Positions 1-11,511 of a DNA stretch of 64,000 nucleotides are shown here, in pieces (positions within the stretch are counted from its first letter, which is position 1; every line of letters starts with the position of its first letter). Source of the stretch: Alopecurus myosuroides (Eukaryota; Streptophyta; Magnoliopsida; Poales; Poaceae); NCBI GenBank assembly GCA_028641055.1, contig CM054057.1, forward strand, positions 326,498,941-326,562,940, read 5' to 3'. The translations under genes and the position numbers were made by a program. The notes under the pieces are model-generated. The model was not told where the DNA came from. It saw nothing but the letters and a program-made list of their open reading frames with translations, and did no database searches.

Positions 1-81
1 TCCCGTTTGTTGGCAGTATTTTGCCAACTCTCCAATGGAGAAATTTGTCCCGTTATCGGTTATTATGCTATGTGGGACGCC

Positions 82-2514
82 CTACCTCATTACTAAATCA
101 ATAATGAAATTTCTGGCAGTTGCGCCGTCTAGCTTTTTGATGGGTTTAGCCTCCACCCATTTTGTATACTTATCTACCGCTACGAGTAGATGCGTAAGTC
201 CACCTCTTGCTGTTTTGAACGGTCCCATCATATCTAGCCCCCAGACCGCAAACGGCCATGTGATGGGGATAGTTTTAAGTGCTTGGGCCGGCAAATTGGT
301 CTGCTTGGCGTAATATTGACATCCTTCACACGTATTCACTATGTGCTCGGCGTCTGACTTGGCTGTTAGCCAGAAAAACCCCGCCCGGAATGCTTTTTTG
401 ACTATGCTTTTTGATTGAGCATGATGTCCGCAATCGCCGGCATGGATTTCTTCCAGTATTTCTCTTCCTTCTTCTGGTGAAATACACCGTTGAAAGATTC
501 CGGAAGTACTGCGTTTATACAAGTGGTCGTTGATTACCACGTATCCTTTGCATCGACGCTGTATTTGCCTTTGCAAGACTTCGTCTGCTCCTTCCGGGTA
601 CTTCTGATTGACTAAGAAGTTTAAGTATGGAATTGTCCAATCCGGTTTAACGTGCATGACCTCAATTGTTTCGGATGCCAGAGGGTAATCAACGTCTCCA
701 CCTTTTATGGACGGTTCATGCAAGTGCTGGATGAATACCCCTGGTGGTAAAGTTTTTACTCTCTCTGATCCCATGCGGGCTAACGCATCCGCATTCCAAT
801 TTTCCTGCCTTTTTATGTGAAGGACTTCGAACCCGAAGAAACAGATGGCGAACTCATCCACCGTCCTCCGATATTCGGCCATTATAGGGCTTTTCGCATC
901 CCAGGTTTGGTTGAACTGATGCTGTACCAAATCCGAGTCTCCATAGCACAAGATGCGTTTTACCCCTATTTCTTTTGCAATATGCAAGCCATGAAGCACA
1001 GCTTCGTATTCTGCCACGTTATTACTGGCGTTGAAGTGTATTTGCAATACGTACTCCATTATGTCTCCCTTGGGGGATTTTAGGACCACGCCAGCCCCAG
1101 CTCCTTCCTTCATCTTGGATCCGTCAAAGTGCATGATCCAGTACTCAGATTCTGGCATCGGTGTTTTTTCCATTGCTTCTGTCCAGTCGGCGACAAAATC
1201 TGCCAAAACTTGGGATTTTATTGCCGTCCTTGGCTGGTACTTAATGTCGAAGGCTGCCAGCTCGATGCCCCATTTAGCTACTCGGCAGGTTGCCTCCGCA
1301 TTGTTTATAATATCCCCTAGTGGTGCTTTACATACCACTGTTATGGAATGCCCTTGGAAGTAATGGCGCAGCTTTCTAGATGCAAAAAATACGCCATACG
1401 CCAGTTTCTGGTAGTGTGGGTACCTTTGTTTGGATTCGGAAAAAACTTCGCTTATGTAATATACCGGATGTTGATCTGGTATGCTTTGCTCTTCCTTTGT
1501 CCGTTCCACAACGATTACCGCACTAATAACCCGATTTGTAGCCGTAAGGTATAATAACATGGGTTGTTCGTCTTTTGGAGATGCCAAGATGGGAGCCTTC
1601 ATCAAGGTTTCCTTCAACTGGGCCAACGCTGCATCGGCCTCTTCTGTCCACTCGAACTTGTCGGATTTCTTTAGCAGCTTGTAGAGTGGTAAGGCTTTAT
1701 CCCCCAGCCGACTAATAAATCTGCTGACGGCTGCAGCGGAACCCGTCAACCTTTGGACGTCTTTTACACATGTAGGTTTTGAGATGTTCAAGATTGCCTT
1801 GATCTTTTCCGGGTTAACTTCTATTCCTCTGTGGGAAACAATGAAACCCAGAAGTTTTCCTGAGGGAACCCCGAATACGCACTTAGATGGATTTAGCTTC
1901 ATCTTGTAAGTGCGTAAGTTCTCGAAAGTTTCTCGCAGATCCTCAAGGAGTGTATCTTTTTCCTTGGTTACGACAGCGATATCGTCCACATAAACATGGA
2001 CGTTTCTGCCAATCTGACTATGCAAGCAGCGTTGCATGCAACGCTGATAGGTTGCACCTGCGTTCTTTAGGCCAAAAGGCATGGTTATGTAATAGTACGT
2101 CCCATACGGGGTTATAAAAGAAGTCTTAATTTGATCTTCCTTTTTCATGCGTATTTGGTGGTACCCGGAGTATGCATCCAAAAAGCATAAAATCTCGGAG
2201 CCTGCAGTGGCATCTATTATTTGATCGATTCGCGGTAATGCGAACCTATCTTTCGGACACAATTTGTTCAATCCTGTGTAATCTATACACATTCTAAGAG
2301 CAGTGGTGTCTTTCTTCGGTACTAGGACCGGATTTGCGGACCAATCAGTATGGATTACTTCCTTGATAAAATCCGCTGCTAAAAGCCGGATAATTTCCTT
2401 GCCAATAGCCTTCCGTCTTCTTCCGTCAAATCGACGGAGGCCTTGTTTGACGGGTTTTGATCCGGGAATAACCTTGAGTTGGTGCTCAGCAAGTTCCCTG
2501 GGTACGCCTGGCAT
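82..2514 (-). pseudogene. pol: TAT1 pol: reverse transcriptase, RNase H, archaeal-type RNase H, integrase (broken)
   Basis: 810 codons. The order is reverse transcriptase (residues about 30-260, catalytic YVDD at residues 175-178, bases 1981-1992), gypsy RNase H (about 320-450), a second archaeal-type RNase H beginning with a HFDGS motif (about 465-590), then the integrase zinc-binding region (HHCC pattern, about 690-735) and the start of the catalytic core. A TAG at 82-84 stops translation inside the integrase core, although homologous sequence continues in frame to the window edge. Upstream, the frame is open to another TAG at 2578-2580 that divides pol from protease, so the ATG at 2514 is probably just an internal methionine of a gag-pol polyprotein. 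The product would copy and insert the element; this copy cannot make a complete integrase. Confidence 0.9.
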
Positions 2515-2577
2515 GTCAGCTGGACACCAGGCAAAAATATCCCAGTTCTCACGGAGGAACTTGATGAGCTCGCCTTC

Positions 2578-3369
2578 CTATTTGTCGGTCATCCCTGTCC
2601 ATACGATGACAAACTTTGTCGGATCTTTGGGATCTAGGATTACCTGTCTTGTATTCTCGGACGCCTTGAAGCTATCTGTTGGCTTCCGAGTTTCTTTTCC
2701 TGCCGGCATTTCTTTCGGCGATACCTCCTTGGCTAATTCCTTCAGTTCCTCCTTTGCTATAACTCTCTGAGCGCAAAAGGCGTTTTCTTTCTCCAACTCG
2801 TTTGCCAGCTTGAAATCACCGGCTATGGTGATTACTCCTCCTTTGGGTCCTGGCATTTTCAGCTTGTTGTAGATATAACAGGATCTTGCCATGAATTTGG
2901 CGAAAGCTGGACGTCCGAGTATTGCGTGATACACACTTTCGAACGGCACTACTTCGAAGGATACTTTTTCCTGCCGGAAATGATCTTTATCTCCGAAGGT
3001 GACATCTAGGGAAATTTCTCCTAGGGATCGTGCTTGCCTGCCAGGAACAATGCCATGGAAGCGTATATTGCTGTAGTTGAGCTGGGACTCGGAGATCTTC
3101 AAGTGCTTCAGTGTAGCCAGGTACATTATATTAATGCTGGATCCTCCGTCCATCAGCACTCTTCTTAGCCTAGTGTTTTGAACAATAGGGCTGACAACAA
3201 GAGCTTGTGTGCCGGGTTCAGGGATATTTCCGGGATTATCAGACTGATCCCAGACTATTGGCGTGTTGGAGTACTTCAAGTATTTCGGGGTCGCGGGAAT
3301 AACCGCGTTTATTTCCCGAAGTGTTCTTTTGGCCACCTTTGCTGACGGGGTTGCTAAGAAAGTTAGCAT
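2578..3369 (-). pseudogene. TAT1 aspartic protease region of the polyprotein
   Basis: 263 codons carrying a retroviral-type aspartic protease: the active-site stretch reads VLMDGGSSIN, with DGG where most families have DTG, followed by the flap and the ILGRPA motif typical of TAT proteases. It would cut the Gag-Pol polyprotein inside the particle. It is in the same frame as gag to the right and pol to the left, with a TAG at its end (2578-2580) and a TGA at 3520-3522 before it. The stretch 3370-3519 is open in this frame and is a charged gag-protease linker rich in Lys and Glu. The two stops look like decay, not gene ends. Confidence 0.85.
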
Positions 3370-3519
3370 TGCTTCTCCGTCAACTCTCGGAAATTTGGGT
3401 TCGCCCTTTCGCTGTTGTTCCTGGATTTTGTCATCAGTGTCCGATTCACTGTCTTCCTTTTCAGCTTCTGGCTTTTGTTTGGCAGGTTTCCTTTTGGAAC
3501 CCTTCCCTTTATTTCCGGA

Positions 3520-4902
3520 TCATGCATTGCCTTTCATATGCTTGTTTAGCCGGCATTGCGCATTTGTGTGGGTTGGTTTCCCAAATTGTGAGTGGTGGAT
3601 GCAGGGTTCCGACATAATTCTCTCCCATTTTTCGGGAGTGTAATTGATTGGATCTGGGCTGCGACCTTTCCACTTATTTCCCTTATCTCCTCCAAAGGCT
3701 ATATTGACCTCTTTGGGCTTTGTCGTTGACTCTGGAGTTCCTTTTTTGTCAGAACGAGGGGTTTTCTTGGCGAGTATTAGTGACTCAATATTGCCTCCTC
3801 TTGCTCTGATATCATCTTCGGCTGCAGCGTGCTCATTAGCGGTTGTAAGCATAGATCCGAGATCTTTGTGCTGTATAGAACCAACCATGAACGGCACGAG
3901 TCCGGGTTTTAGGCCATTGACGAAAGCATGCATTGCTTGTACGTCAGTTACTCCAAAACAACTATTCTTCATTGCAGTCCATCTGGAGATGAAATCCACG
4001 TATGGTTCATCCTCAAATTGGGTGCAACGGTTCAGCTGGTTGATGCTATTTGGGCGTTTGTATGTTCCCCGAAAATGCTGAGTGAATACTCTAGCCATAT
4101 CATCCCAGCTGTCAACAGTTCTTGATGGTAAACCATTGATCCAATCTCTGGCTCCGTCTAGCAACATTAGGGGAAGAAACTTGACAGCTTCCAGGTCTGT
4201 CCCATTGTTGATTTGGACGGCTGTATAATAATCTGAGAGCCAGGTATCCGGGTTTGTACTGCCGGTATATTTTTGGTAGGTTGGACCAACTTTGGCGAAG
4301 CCAGAATGCAGGGTTATCCTTCGGATCCTGTCAGTAAAACACTTAGGACCAAAGTATAGATCATCCTTTTCTGCTCTATCAATGTGTGCAGAATATCTTC
4401 CGGCTGAATGGACAGAAGGGGATCTGCTCCTTTCTTTTCCATTGTTGCACGGACGCGCTTTTCCGAGGTTATCTCTATCTCTTCCGTGTTCACGTCCTTT
4501 TGGGTTAGGCGGAGTTCTGCTTCTGTGCCTTTCCTTATCCTTAGGAGGTGTCCGGGATCTTTCACGTCTGTGAGGTATATCATATCTTCCAGCTTTTTCA
4601 GCTGGGTTTCTCGGAGGTGGCATTATTTTGCCGTCATTCCGGTGTTTGTCTTCCCGATCATGTGGTTTATATCCATCTTTCGGGAGATGAGGTCCGGTTC
4701 TAGACGCTGCGTCCCGGTTATCTGGGTTTTTCCTGTCTTTTCTCGGATCCTCTTTTTTATCCGAGTCTCCGGGTTCTTCCGGTCCAGGTGCTCCAGCAGC
4801 GCAAGTAGCTGTTTTGCAGAGGGCGGAATTATCATGCAGCCTCCCTGATCGTTCTTGGCCTCGCTGTTGCTGCTGTAATGCTTTTCCTAGGAAAGCATAC
4901 AC
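3520..4902 (-). pseudogene. gag: TAT1 Gag: capsid region and basic linker
   Basis: 460 codons. The first about 190 residues are hydrophilic and rich in Arg, Asp, Lys and Pro; the centre matches the retrotransposon Gag capsid domain (pattern NPDTWLSDYYTAV, then GARDWINGLP, then WDDMARVFTQHF). The end holds a degenerate zinc-knuckle-like C/H cluster. Gag builds the cytoplasmic particle that packages element RNA. A TGA at 3520-3522 ends the ORF four codons after that cluster, and a TAG at 5020-5022 separates it from the N-terminal Gag part. All parts lie in one frame. Confidence 0.85.
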
Positions 4903-5019
4903 CCCTTGGAGTTTTTCCCCGTTGGAGTACAGATCGTTGTTTAGGATGGCGAACGCTGCTTCCGCGTTTTCCGCTGCGGTTTTGTATATTGGTTCGCCCT
5001 TGGCATCTTTGCCGTTTAA

Positions 5020-6270
5020 CTACTTTTGCCAAGATGGGTTATAGAACCTTTCTTTTGGCGGCAGTTCTTCCGGTCTTGCGATTCCGGGTAACCTAGTAGG
5101 TTTTAATGCAGATCTATTCTTTCTCTCGTACTCCTCTATTTCCTCCTTCATGATTTTGATATCATGCTGGGTTTGTTGGAGATGTTGCCGAGATCGGAGT
5201 AAATGTTGTTGTTGCCGTTGGAAAGCTTGTCTCCTGGCTTCCAGCATCTCAGGGGGTTCATCTGGTCCCACTGGTGTTTGTAATAGCTCTTGCTCTTCCT
5301 GTTCCGTCATTGGCGGAGCAGTGATTTCCTTAGATTTCTTCTCCGCGGGCTTTTCTCTGCTTGCTTTTCCTATTTCCGGGTTTTCTTCAGCTGTATAAGC
5401 TAGTTTTTTCTTCCGGAGTTTTTTAGCAGACTTGTGCCTTTTCTTGGAAGAGGGAGGATTTTTGGCAGGCTCATCTTCTGTCATCTCCTTGACACTAGGG
5501 AATATCGGAGAAGTTTCTCCGTCTTCTCTCTCTTCCTCTGGCGGAGGGGTTTTAGGGCTTTCCTGGCTGCCGGCGCCCGTTGTATCAGCTGGTTTTGCCA
5601 TTAGCACTTCATGGAATCCTCCTTGAAAGGACTTAACCTTTCTTACGAAGGCATCCTCGTCTTCGTCTTCGGAGTCGAAGTTATCCGATCCGGTTTCCGA
5701 CTCCAACCTCGCCTCAATGGCGGCAAGCACGGACTCTGCTTCCGAGTTCATCGTCTGGTTGACGAATGTCGGATCTTCCGCCTCTGTGACGGGTGTTTGT
5801 TCTTCCGTCTCTATGACGGGTACGTTGTTATCTGCCTCTTGCACGGGATTTCCGTCATCCGTGTTTTTAGCGATTTCGGATTGCACCATGCCAATAAAGC
5901 GTGTATCACTTTTTTGTCGGCGATCTGAGCAGAATCCAGCGTCATAGTCGTCTTCGACTAGGAATAGGGCGGGTGGGAAAAATTTGCTTCCACCGCAAAA
6001 CCCCATTGCCTCTGCGGTTAGTCCGATAAAGATGTTAGCAGATCCGATCGGTAACACGCAGGCACTTACCAGGTGGTTTTGCGCCGGTATATAGGATCCG
6101 TTGTCGAGGAAGCGCCCGACGTCGTCGTCGAACTCCAAGCTTCCGACAGTGATCGATCTTCCAATTCCGCCAAGTATCCCAGATCGGAATTTCACGCCTG
6201 ACGTCGTTTGCCCCACGGTGGGCGCCAACTGTCGAGACATCGTAGTAGTTTTCATAGACGGGGGTGCCAT
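5020..6270 (-). pseudogene. gag: TAT1 Gag N-terminal region, start codon inside the LTR
   Basis: The first plausible ATG of the gag frame is at 6270, inside the 5' LTR. The frame then reads through the LTR end and the primer-binding site (which encodes LAPTVG) into Gag. The first 100 residues align with the TAT2 Gag N-terminus, including a shared NVFIG/NIFIG motif; the rest is acidic, then Lys-rich with a coiled-coil-like stretch near the end. The frame is also open upstream to 6384, where only a GTG is available. A TAG at 5020-5022 ends this segment, with the frame continuing into the capsid part. Possibly the matrix-like part of Gag; its function is not known to me. Confidence 0.75.
6211..6227 (-). 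other. TAT1 primer-binding site
   Basis: Reads TGGCGCCCACCGTGGGG on the minus strand, two bases inside the LTR end at 6230. The same site follows the TAT2 5' LTR. It is where a host tRNA 3' end primes minus-strand DNA; I have not identified the tRNA. Confidence 0.85.
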
Positions 6271-6794
6271 GATACTACGGTAGAGACGTGGGGTAACGGG
6301 ATAGCGTAGTAACACAGAACACGGGATTTTACCCAGGTTCGGTACGTCGCGACAGTACGGCGTACCTACTCCTGCACTTCTCACTAATTGGGACTAAAGC
6401 CCGTTTAACAGGGTTACAATGTGAGGGTGTAGATCTAGCTACTCGGCGAGGATGAGCTTCTCGGCGAGTTGCGCAGAGCTTCTCTGTTGTGCGGTAGAGA
6501 ACTTGAACCTAACTTTTCTATCTCCCGTCCGGCTTTATATAATAGCCGGGTTAGGGCTTACAGAATCAGAAACCTAGAAGACTACGTTTAACTTGTAACT
6601 TGGAAAGCACGGAATCCGTCTTCTCCTCCAAGCCAGATCACGCGGGCCGTGATCCGGGTTCTTCTAGAATCCGGCTTCTGCGCGTCGGACTACTGGGCCG
6701 CCCAATGGACCTGAGCCCATTACCTGTAGGCCACCCTGGTAGTCCAGCTCTTTATCTACCATCTTCTATAACCCTATTCAGTATATATCCGACA
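6230..6794 (-). repeat. TAT1 5' LTR (565 bp)
   Basis: On the minus strand it begins TGTCGGATATATACTG and ends ATGTCTCGACA, so it has the TG...CA ends of LTRs and a short terminal inverted repeat (TGTCG/CGACA). A TATATAA box on the minus strand lies at about 6533-6543, placing the RNA start near 6510. Codons for the Gag N-terminus begin inside its last 41 bases. The partner LTR is outside the window, so age cannot be judged from LTR divergence. Confidence 0.85.
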
Positions 6795-7205
6795 CTGCCC
6801 CCTCATTGTAAATTTAATGACAAAAGTAGCTGGAGGAGGGTTCTTAGACTTACTTTTCCGGTGCACCACCGGTCCCTCAAACCTGAATGTAGAGAGGAAT
6901 TCCCTCGAGAGTTCCACATATGTGTTGCGTGGATGGCGTGAGAACTCAAGCAGCCCCGTAGTTGCAGCAAAGGCTTGGAAATCTTCAGCAATCCCCCAAT
7001 GTTCAAGAACTTCAGGGTCTTGCCATCTTGTGGTATGGACACGCAGATTTTCACCTGCAAAAACCAATTCATCCTCCCATAACTGATTATCGTCACGATT
7101 GTTGGACACCCTTGATTCTCTTCTCCTTGTCCTTGAGGACATCCCAAGCAATGCCTTTCCCTTGTTCAACATGTTACCTTGTTGTACAAAAATAAAATTC
7201 AACAA
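6795..7205 (-). pseudogene. Athila 3' ORF (ATHILA ORF-1 type), truncated by TAT1
   Basis: The frame runs from 7205 and contains a region typical of the protein encoded downstream of pol in Athila elements (Pfam 'Arabidopsis retrotransposon ORF-1'): a stretch TYVELSREFLSTF-like followed by FVIKFTMRG. The first likely ATG is near the start, in an N-terminus rich in Arg and Ser. The reading frame crosses into the TAT1 LTR and stops seven codons later, so most of the C-terminal part is cut off. The function of this family is unknown; it has been called env-like from its position. Confidence 0.75.
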
Positions 7206-7977
7206 AAATTAAATTGTATCACTCTAAAACATTGCTAAGACATCCATAACTAGTCCTCTAATCAATATCATGCATCCATATCAACTAGAAAACTTAAATT
7301 CATGGAGTTCTTAGACATAATAGGTGACACCTAGTGCAGCAAAATACTTCGTACACAAAGCATGGGAGCAAAAAGTAATTGGATGAGTGAAGGAGTTACA
7401 TACCAAGGAGTGATTCCATCAAACAGATTTGAAAAATATGCCTCAAATGTGGAGATCGAGGATTTGGAGATGAACTGATTTGGAGAAACAGAGCACGGGA
7501 AAAATGGAGGAGATGAACTGGGGTTGGTTTTCGGTCGAAAGGGAGCAGATGAGCATTGGATGGGCCCCAGCATCCACTTGTGGCAAAAAATGGGGTATCC
7601 CACGCGGCCAAGGAATCTGGCCGCGTGGAGGTACCTATTTTGGCCCCTGGTGGCCTGCTGGTGCTCCCCCACTGGCTGCTGGTCCCTTCGGGCAAAAAAC
7701 TGACCCCCTAATTTTTCTGGAATTTTACGTGAAACTTTTCTACAGAGAATTTCTAAAACTTCATATTCTGTGATTTCTGATTCTAAATTTTTTAATACTA
7801 TGTCTATGTCTCACAATTTTAAAGCAAATAACATAAAAAAAATGCAATTTAAATGTTTGTGAATCATGCCTTGATCATTTCCACATTAGTAATGAGGTTG
7901 ATCAGGTCTCATTAGCAACATGTAAAGAATATAGCTCATGATTCTTATTATTACTTATTATAAAACAATAAATCAAG
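7206..7977 (-). other. Athila A leader-like segment between protease and 3' ORF
   Basis: No convincing ORF. The middle (about 7480-7700) is GC-richer and resembles part of the Athila A LTR (31330-31480). Both contain the same hairpin: 10-base arms CACGCGGCCA and TGGCCGCGTG with a 7-base loop, at 7601-7627 here and 31389-31415 in the LTR. The flanks are AT-rich. It stands where RT, RNase H and integrase would be expected. It may be a leader or promoter for the 3' ORF derived from LTR sequence, or a decayed LTR fragment. Confidence 0.5.
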
Positions 7978-8693
7978 TTACCTCATATTTGATGGAATGG
8001 TCCCAATCATCAATATTTCATACCTTGGTGCTGGAGGTGGTATAGGTATTTCAATGCTACCAATCTTAATGGAATTTATTTGTATAGCATTCACACTTGT
8101 GCTCGTACTTGTAACATGTTTCTTCTTGGGAAAATAAATAGTGTGCTCTTTGCCGTTAACATTAAATGTCACTTTGCTCTCAGTGCAACTCCTGCAGTAT
8201 TCAAAAAAGGTCTACCAAGAATAATAGATAGATTATCATCTTCAGGCATTTCTAATATAACAAAATCAGTAGGTATCAACTCATTAGCAATAGATATGGG
8301 AACATCCTCACATATTCCTATAGGTACATCAGTTGTTTTATCAGCCATTTGTAAAGATATTTCTGTTGGAACTAGTTTGTTCAAATTAAGCTTCTTATAT
8401 AGTGAGAAAGGCATAACACTAACACCAGCTCCTAAATCACGTAATGCATATTTCACATAGGCTTCTTTAATTTTGCAAGGAATAGTAGGAATACCAGGAT
8501 CTCCACGTTTTTCAGGCAATTTTCCTTTAAATGAATAATCAACAAGCATAGCAGTAATAGCATCAATAGGTATCTTTCTTTTATTAGTGACAATATCTTT
8601 CATGTATTTTGAATATGGAGGATTCTTAATAGCATCAATAAGTGGAATCTCTAATTTCATATTCTTAATCATATCATAAAATTGCCCATACAT
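7978..8693 (-). pseudogene. Athila A protease region (frameshifted)
   Basis: The segment 8693-8169 encodes an Athila aspartic protease fold: AL-x-DLGAGVSVMP around the active site, then the IILGRPFL motif. The frame stops at 8169, but homologous sequence (FNVNGKEHTIYFPKKK) resumes in another frame at 8172-7978, showing a one-base-type shift near 8170. Upstream, 8694-8898 is a degraded gag-protease linker with stops and shifts. Downstream the homology ends at about 7980 without reaching reverse transcriptase. Confidence 0.75.
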
Positions 8694-8898
8694 CTCTTCA
8701 TCTTTTGTTTTTGATACCTCTTGGGGATATGGAATGGGTCTTTGTACCCATGGATCCCTTTCTTTGCCTTTATCTTATCTTTATTTGGTTTTTCTTCTTC
8801 TTGGTCTTCTCAATAGGAGGCTGAGGATCCTCCTTACCAGCAGCTTCTTCATTATTATCATCATGTTGTTCAATATCAGGTGGAGATGATTCTTCTTC

Positions 8899-10114
8899 TT
8901 AATTATTATCATCCTCAGTTTCAGCATCAGAAATAGAAATATCCTTGTCTTGCTCATTGGGAGATTTTATTGCAAAAGATTTATCTTTAAGAGCAACTTG
9001 CTCTTTTCTTTTAGGATGATCATCAGGATAATCAGGATCCTGGGTGCTTGCACCTCCCCTTGTATTAACTCCACATAATTGTTTTTGTTTATTCAGATTT
9101 TCATACAATTGATTTTGTAAAGAAATCATTTGCTCAACTTGATTGTTCATCATTTCACAATGTTTAACAATTCTTTTAACTTCCCCTACACTAGCATTTA
9201 AATTTTCACGGAGGAAATTAATTTTATGATGGTTTTCCATGATAGTCATTCTAATTTTACGCTCCTCAGGATTATCATGATAAGCAAAATTGTTAACATA
9301 AGAGACATCAACAGGAGGTGTTACCTCCTCATTACCTTCCATAGGGAGTATAGAGTTCACTTGAATTGGAAAGCATGGTTCATCAGTAGGAAGTTTAATA
9401 CCCATTTCAGATAATTCCTTGAGATGAGAGGTTTTAATTCCCTTCTCTTTAATATCCTTGGAAGCTTCAGCCATTGTTTCTTGGTGCAATTCGAGTATAC
9501 CTCCTTTCTTCTCTGGCAGTGTCTCATTTTTATCTATCTCCTCAATGTTCCAATCAGCTTCATTCTCGAGAATAGACTCCAGTAATTCAATTGCTTCATC
9601 AACACTTCTGTCCCTAAAGATATTCCCTGCAATACTATCAAGGTAGTCTCTTGTTTCCCCCATTAGTCCATTATAGAATATATCAAGCAATTCATGAGGT
9701 TTAAAACCATGTCCAGGACATTTCTTACACATTTTACCAAATCTCCCCCAAGCTTGGGGTAGACTCTCTTTCTTATCTTGTTTAAAATTGCCAATTTCAA
9801 CAGTTAATGCATGTATCCTTTCAGCAGGAAAATATTTATTAAAAAACAATTGCAAGCATTCTTCCTTACTAGTAATACATGCAGGTCCTAAACGATTATA
9901 CCAAACTCTAGCATCTTCACCCAAAGAAAAAGGAAACAATTTTAAGAATAAATAATGTTGACGGATTTCATCATTTCCAAATGTAGTAGATAAACCATGC
10001 AATTCAGCAATATGATCAAGAGGAGACTCCTCATCATTTCCACAGAATCTAGACATCTCAATTATCTCAGGATTAACATTGAATTCATAATCTTTATCTC
10101 TAATTCTAATAGTT
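8899..10114 (-). CDS. gag: Athila A Gag, C-terminal part (after the Tekay insertion)
   Basis: Continues the Gag frame begun at 30195. Joining 29711 to 10114, with one copy of the GGGCC duplication, keeps the frame exactly. It contains the capsid core (LFPFSLGEDARVWYNRL, then CLQLFFNKYFPAERI and a GHGFKPHELLDIFYNGL-type stretch), then a long hydrophilic C-terminus with a coiled-coil-like segment. It ends with a TAA at 8899-8901; acidic Gag-like sequence continues in frame behind it, so the stop may be premature. The ATG at 10056 is internal. Before the Tekay insertion the joined frame would be about 566 codons. Confidence 0.8.
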
Positions 10115-11468
10115 GGGCCTGTAACATCCCAAGTATGAAAACTCCATTAGAATGTTTGTTTCTTGTTTTATTTATGTTTTGCATCATGGCATCTTAAGTT
10201 TTGCATTTGTTTTGCATTTGTTTTCCTTTTGTTTTCCCTTGTTTTCTATTTGAATTTTCAAACCAAATTTCAAATTTTGTTTCATACTTGTTCTGTTACA
10301 AATTTTCAAATGAAAATTTCAAACCCAAATATCAATTTGTTTCCATTAAAGCTGGAAGAACAAACCATTAACTTGCTTAAGTTAAATAATATAATTAATA
10401 TCAAAATTCAATCAAATTCAATTAAATTTCCAAACAGCAACCATTTTGAAATTTATGAAAATTAAAAAACAAATCAATCATTTGTTTCAATTTAACTTGA
10501 AATAAAAAACTTTGAATTGTTAAGTTTCAATAATTTAATTATATTAACTTTTCCCTCAAATTCAAATAAAATACAAACAGCACACCATTTCAAATTTTTG
10601 AAAAACAGAAAGTTGCACATCTGTCCTTTCACAATAAATAAACTATACAAAATTATACCCTAATTTTTCTAACCCTAAAAACTATGCTTTTTCTTCCTAT
10701 TTTTTTTCTGCAAAAAAAAAGAGAAACAGAATAAAAAAAATAAAAAAAATAAACGCAGAGAGGGGCAGATAGGCCAGTGGGCAGCAGGCCCAGCCCACCA
10801 GCCCGGCCTGGTACCCCCCTCGTCCCTCTCCTCTGTACGGCACGCCATCGGCGCTGCCCATGTCGACAGAGGAGGGATGGGACGGCCGGGAGCAGCTGCC
10901 CTCCTCCTTAAAACCTTCACCCTCGAGCTCCTTCCGTGCCCTAGCTCTCCACCTCTCTCTCCCTCGCGCCGCCGCCGCCATTTCTTCCTTTCTCCTGCCT
11001 CCGTTTCTCCCTCTCTGAACCACCACCACCGAGCACCGCCGTTCTGAATCCCTGGTGATCGCCGCCGCGATGGTCCACCTCTGTGCAGGATAGCCGCGGG
11101 AATCGACTCCCCGCTGCTTCCTCGTCCCCCTCGACCACGCCGTTGAGCCCGAGAGGGTCGGGAGCGACGCCGCCGTCCGTGCCTCTGTCGCCGCCGTCGA
11201 CGACGATCACCTTCTCCTTCTGTCACTCCCGGTGAGCACGTTCACCTTCCTCCCTCTTTCTTCTCTGCACGAGCACGCACGACCACACGCCTCCCTTGTA
11301 CGCAGCAGGCCACGGCCACCGCGAGCAGCAGCACCGCAGCAACAGTCGCCGCCGGTAGCCTCTGTCCGTTTCAGTTAACTGAACTTTTAAGTTCAGTTTC
11401 AGTTACACGCGCTAACTGAACCTTATCCTCCCCGATCCCCCTATACTGACAAGAACTCGAACACAGCG

Positions 11469-11511
11469 CAGTGGCACTGCGCACGCGCCAACGAGGGCGT
11501 GGGTTTGATCC
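11469..11511 (+). other. tRNA-like A-box/B-box segment in the Tekay 5' LTR
   Basis: A CAGTGGCACTGC stretch resembles a tRNA D-arm (A box), and GGTTTGATCC at 11502-11511 resembles the T-loop B box. The copy in the 3' LTR has GGTTCGATCC, closer to consensus. No full tRNA fold is present, so this is a relic or mimic, not a tRNA gene. Confidence 0.4.

Larger units (their letters stand above)
1..6794 (-). mobile_element. TAT1: Ty3/gypsy TAT-clade LTR retrotransposon, truncated by the window edge
   Basis: Minus-strand element whose 5' LTR is at 6230-6794 and whose gag and pol run leftwards off the window within the integrase core. The TAT clade is assigned because a second, archaeal-type RNase H lies between the usual RNase H and the integrase, and because the protease has the DGG variant of the active site. 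The coding frame is the same from 6270 down to the left edge and is broken only by four in-frame stop codons. The LTR inserted into the 3' ORF of Athila A; the five bases next to it (CTGCC, 6795-6799) are the visible half of the target duplication. The 3' LTR is outside the window. Confidence 0.9.

Noticed and set aside
10675..11226. 183-codon minus-strand Arg/Gly-rich ORF in the Tekay LTR leader, with a copy at 25815-26384
   Set aside because: It is the reverse strand of a CCGCCG-rich leader; repeated simple residues and no domain.
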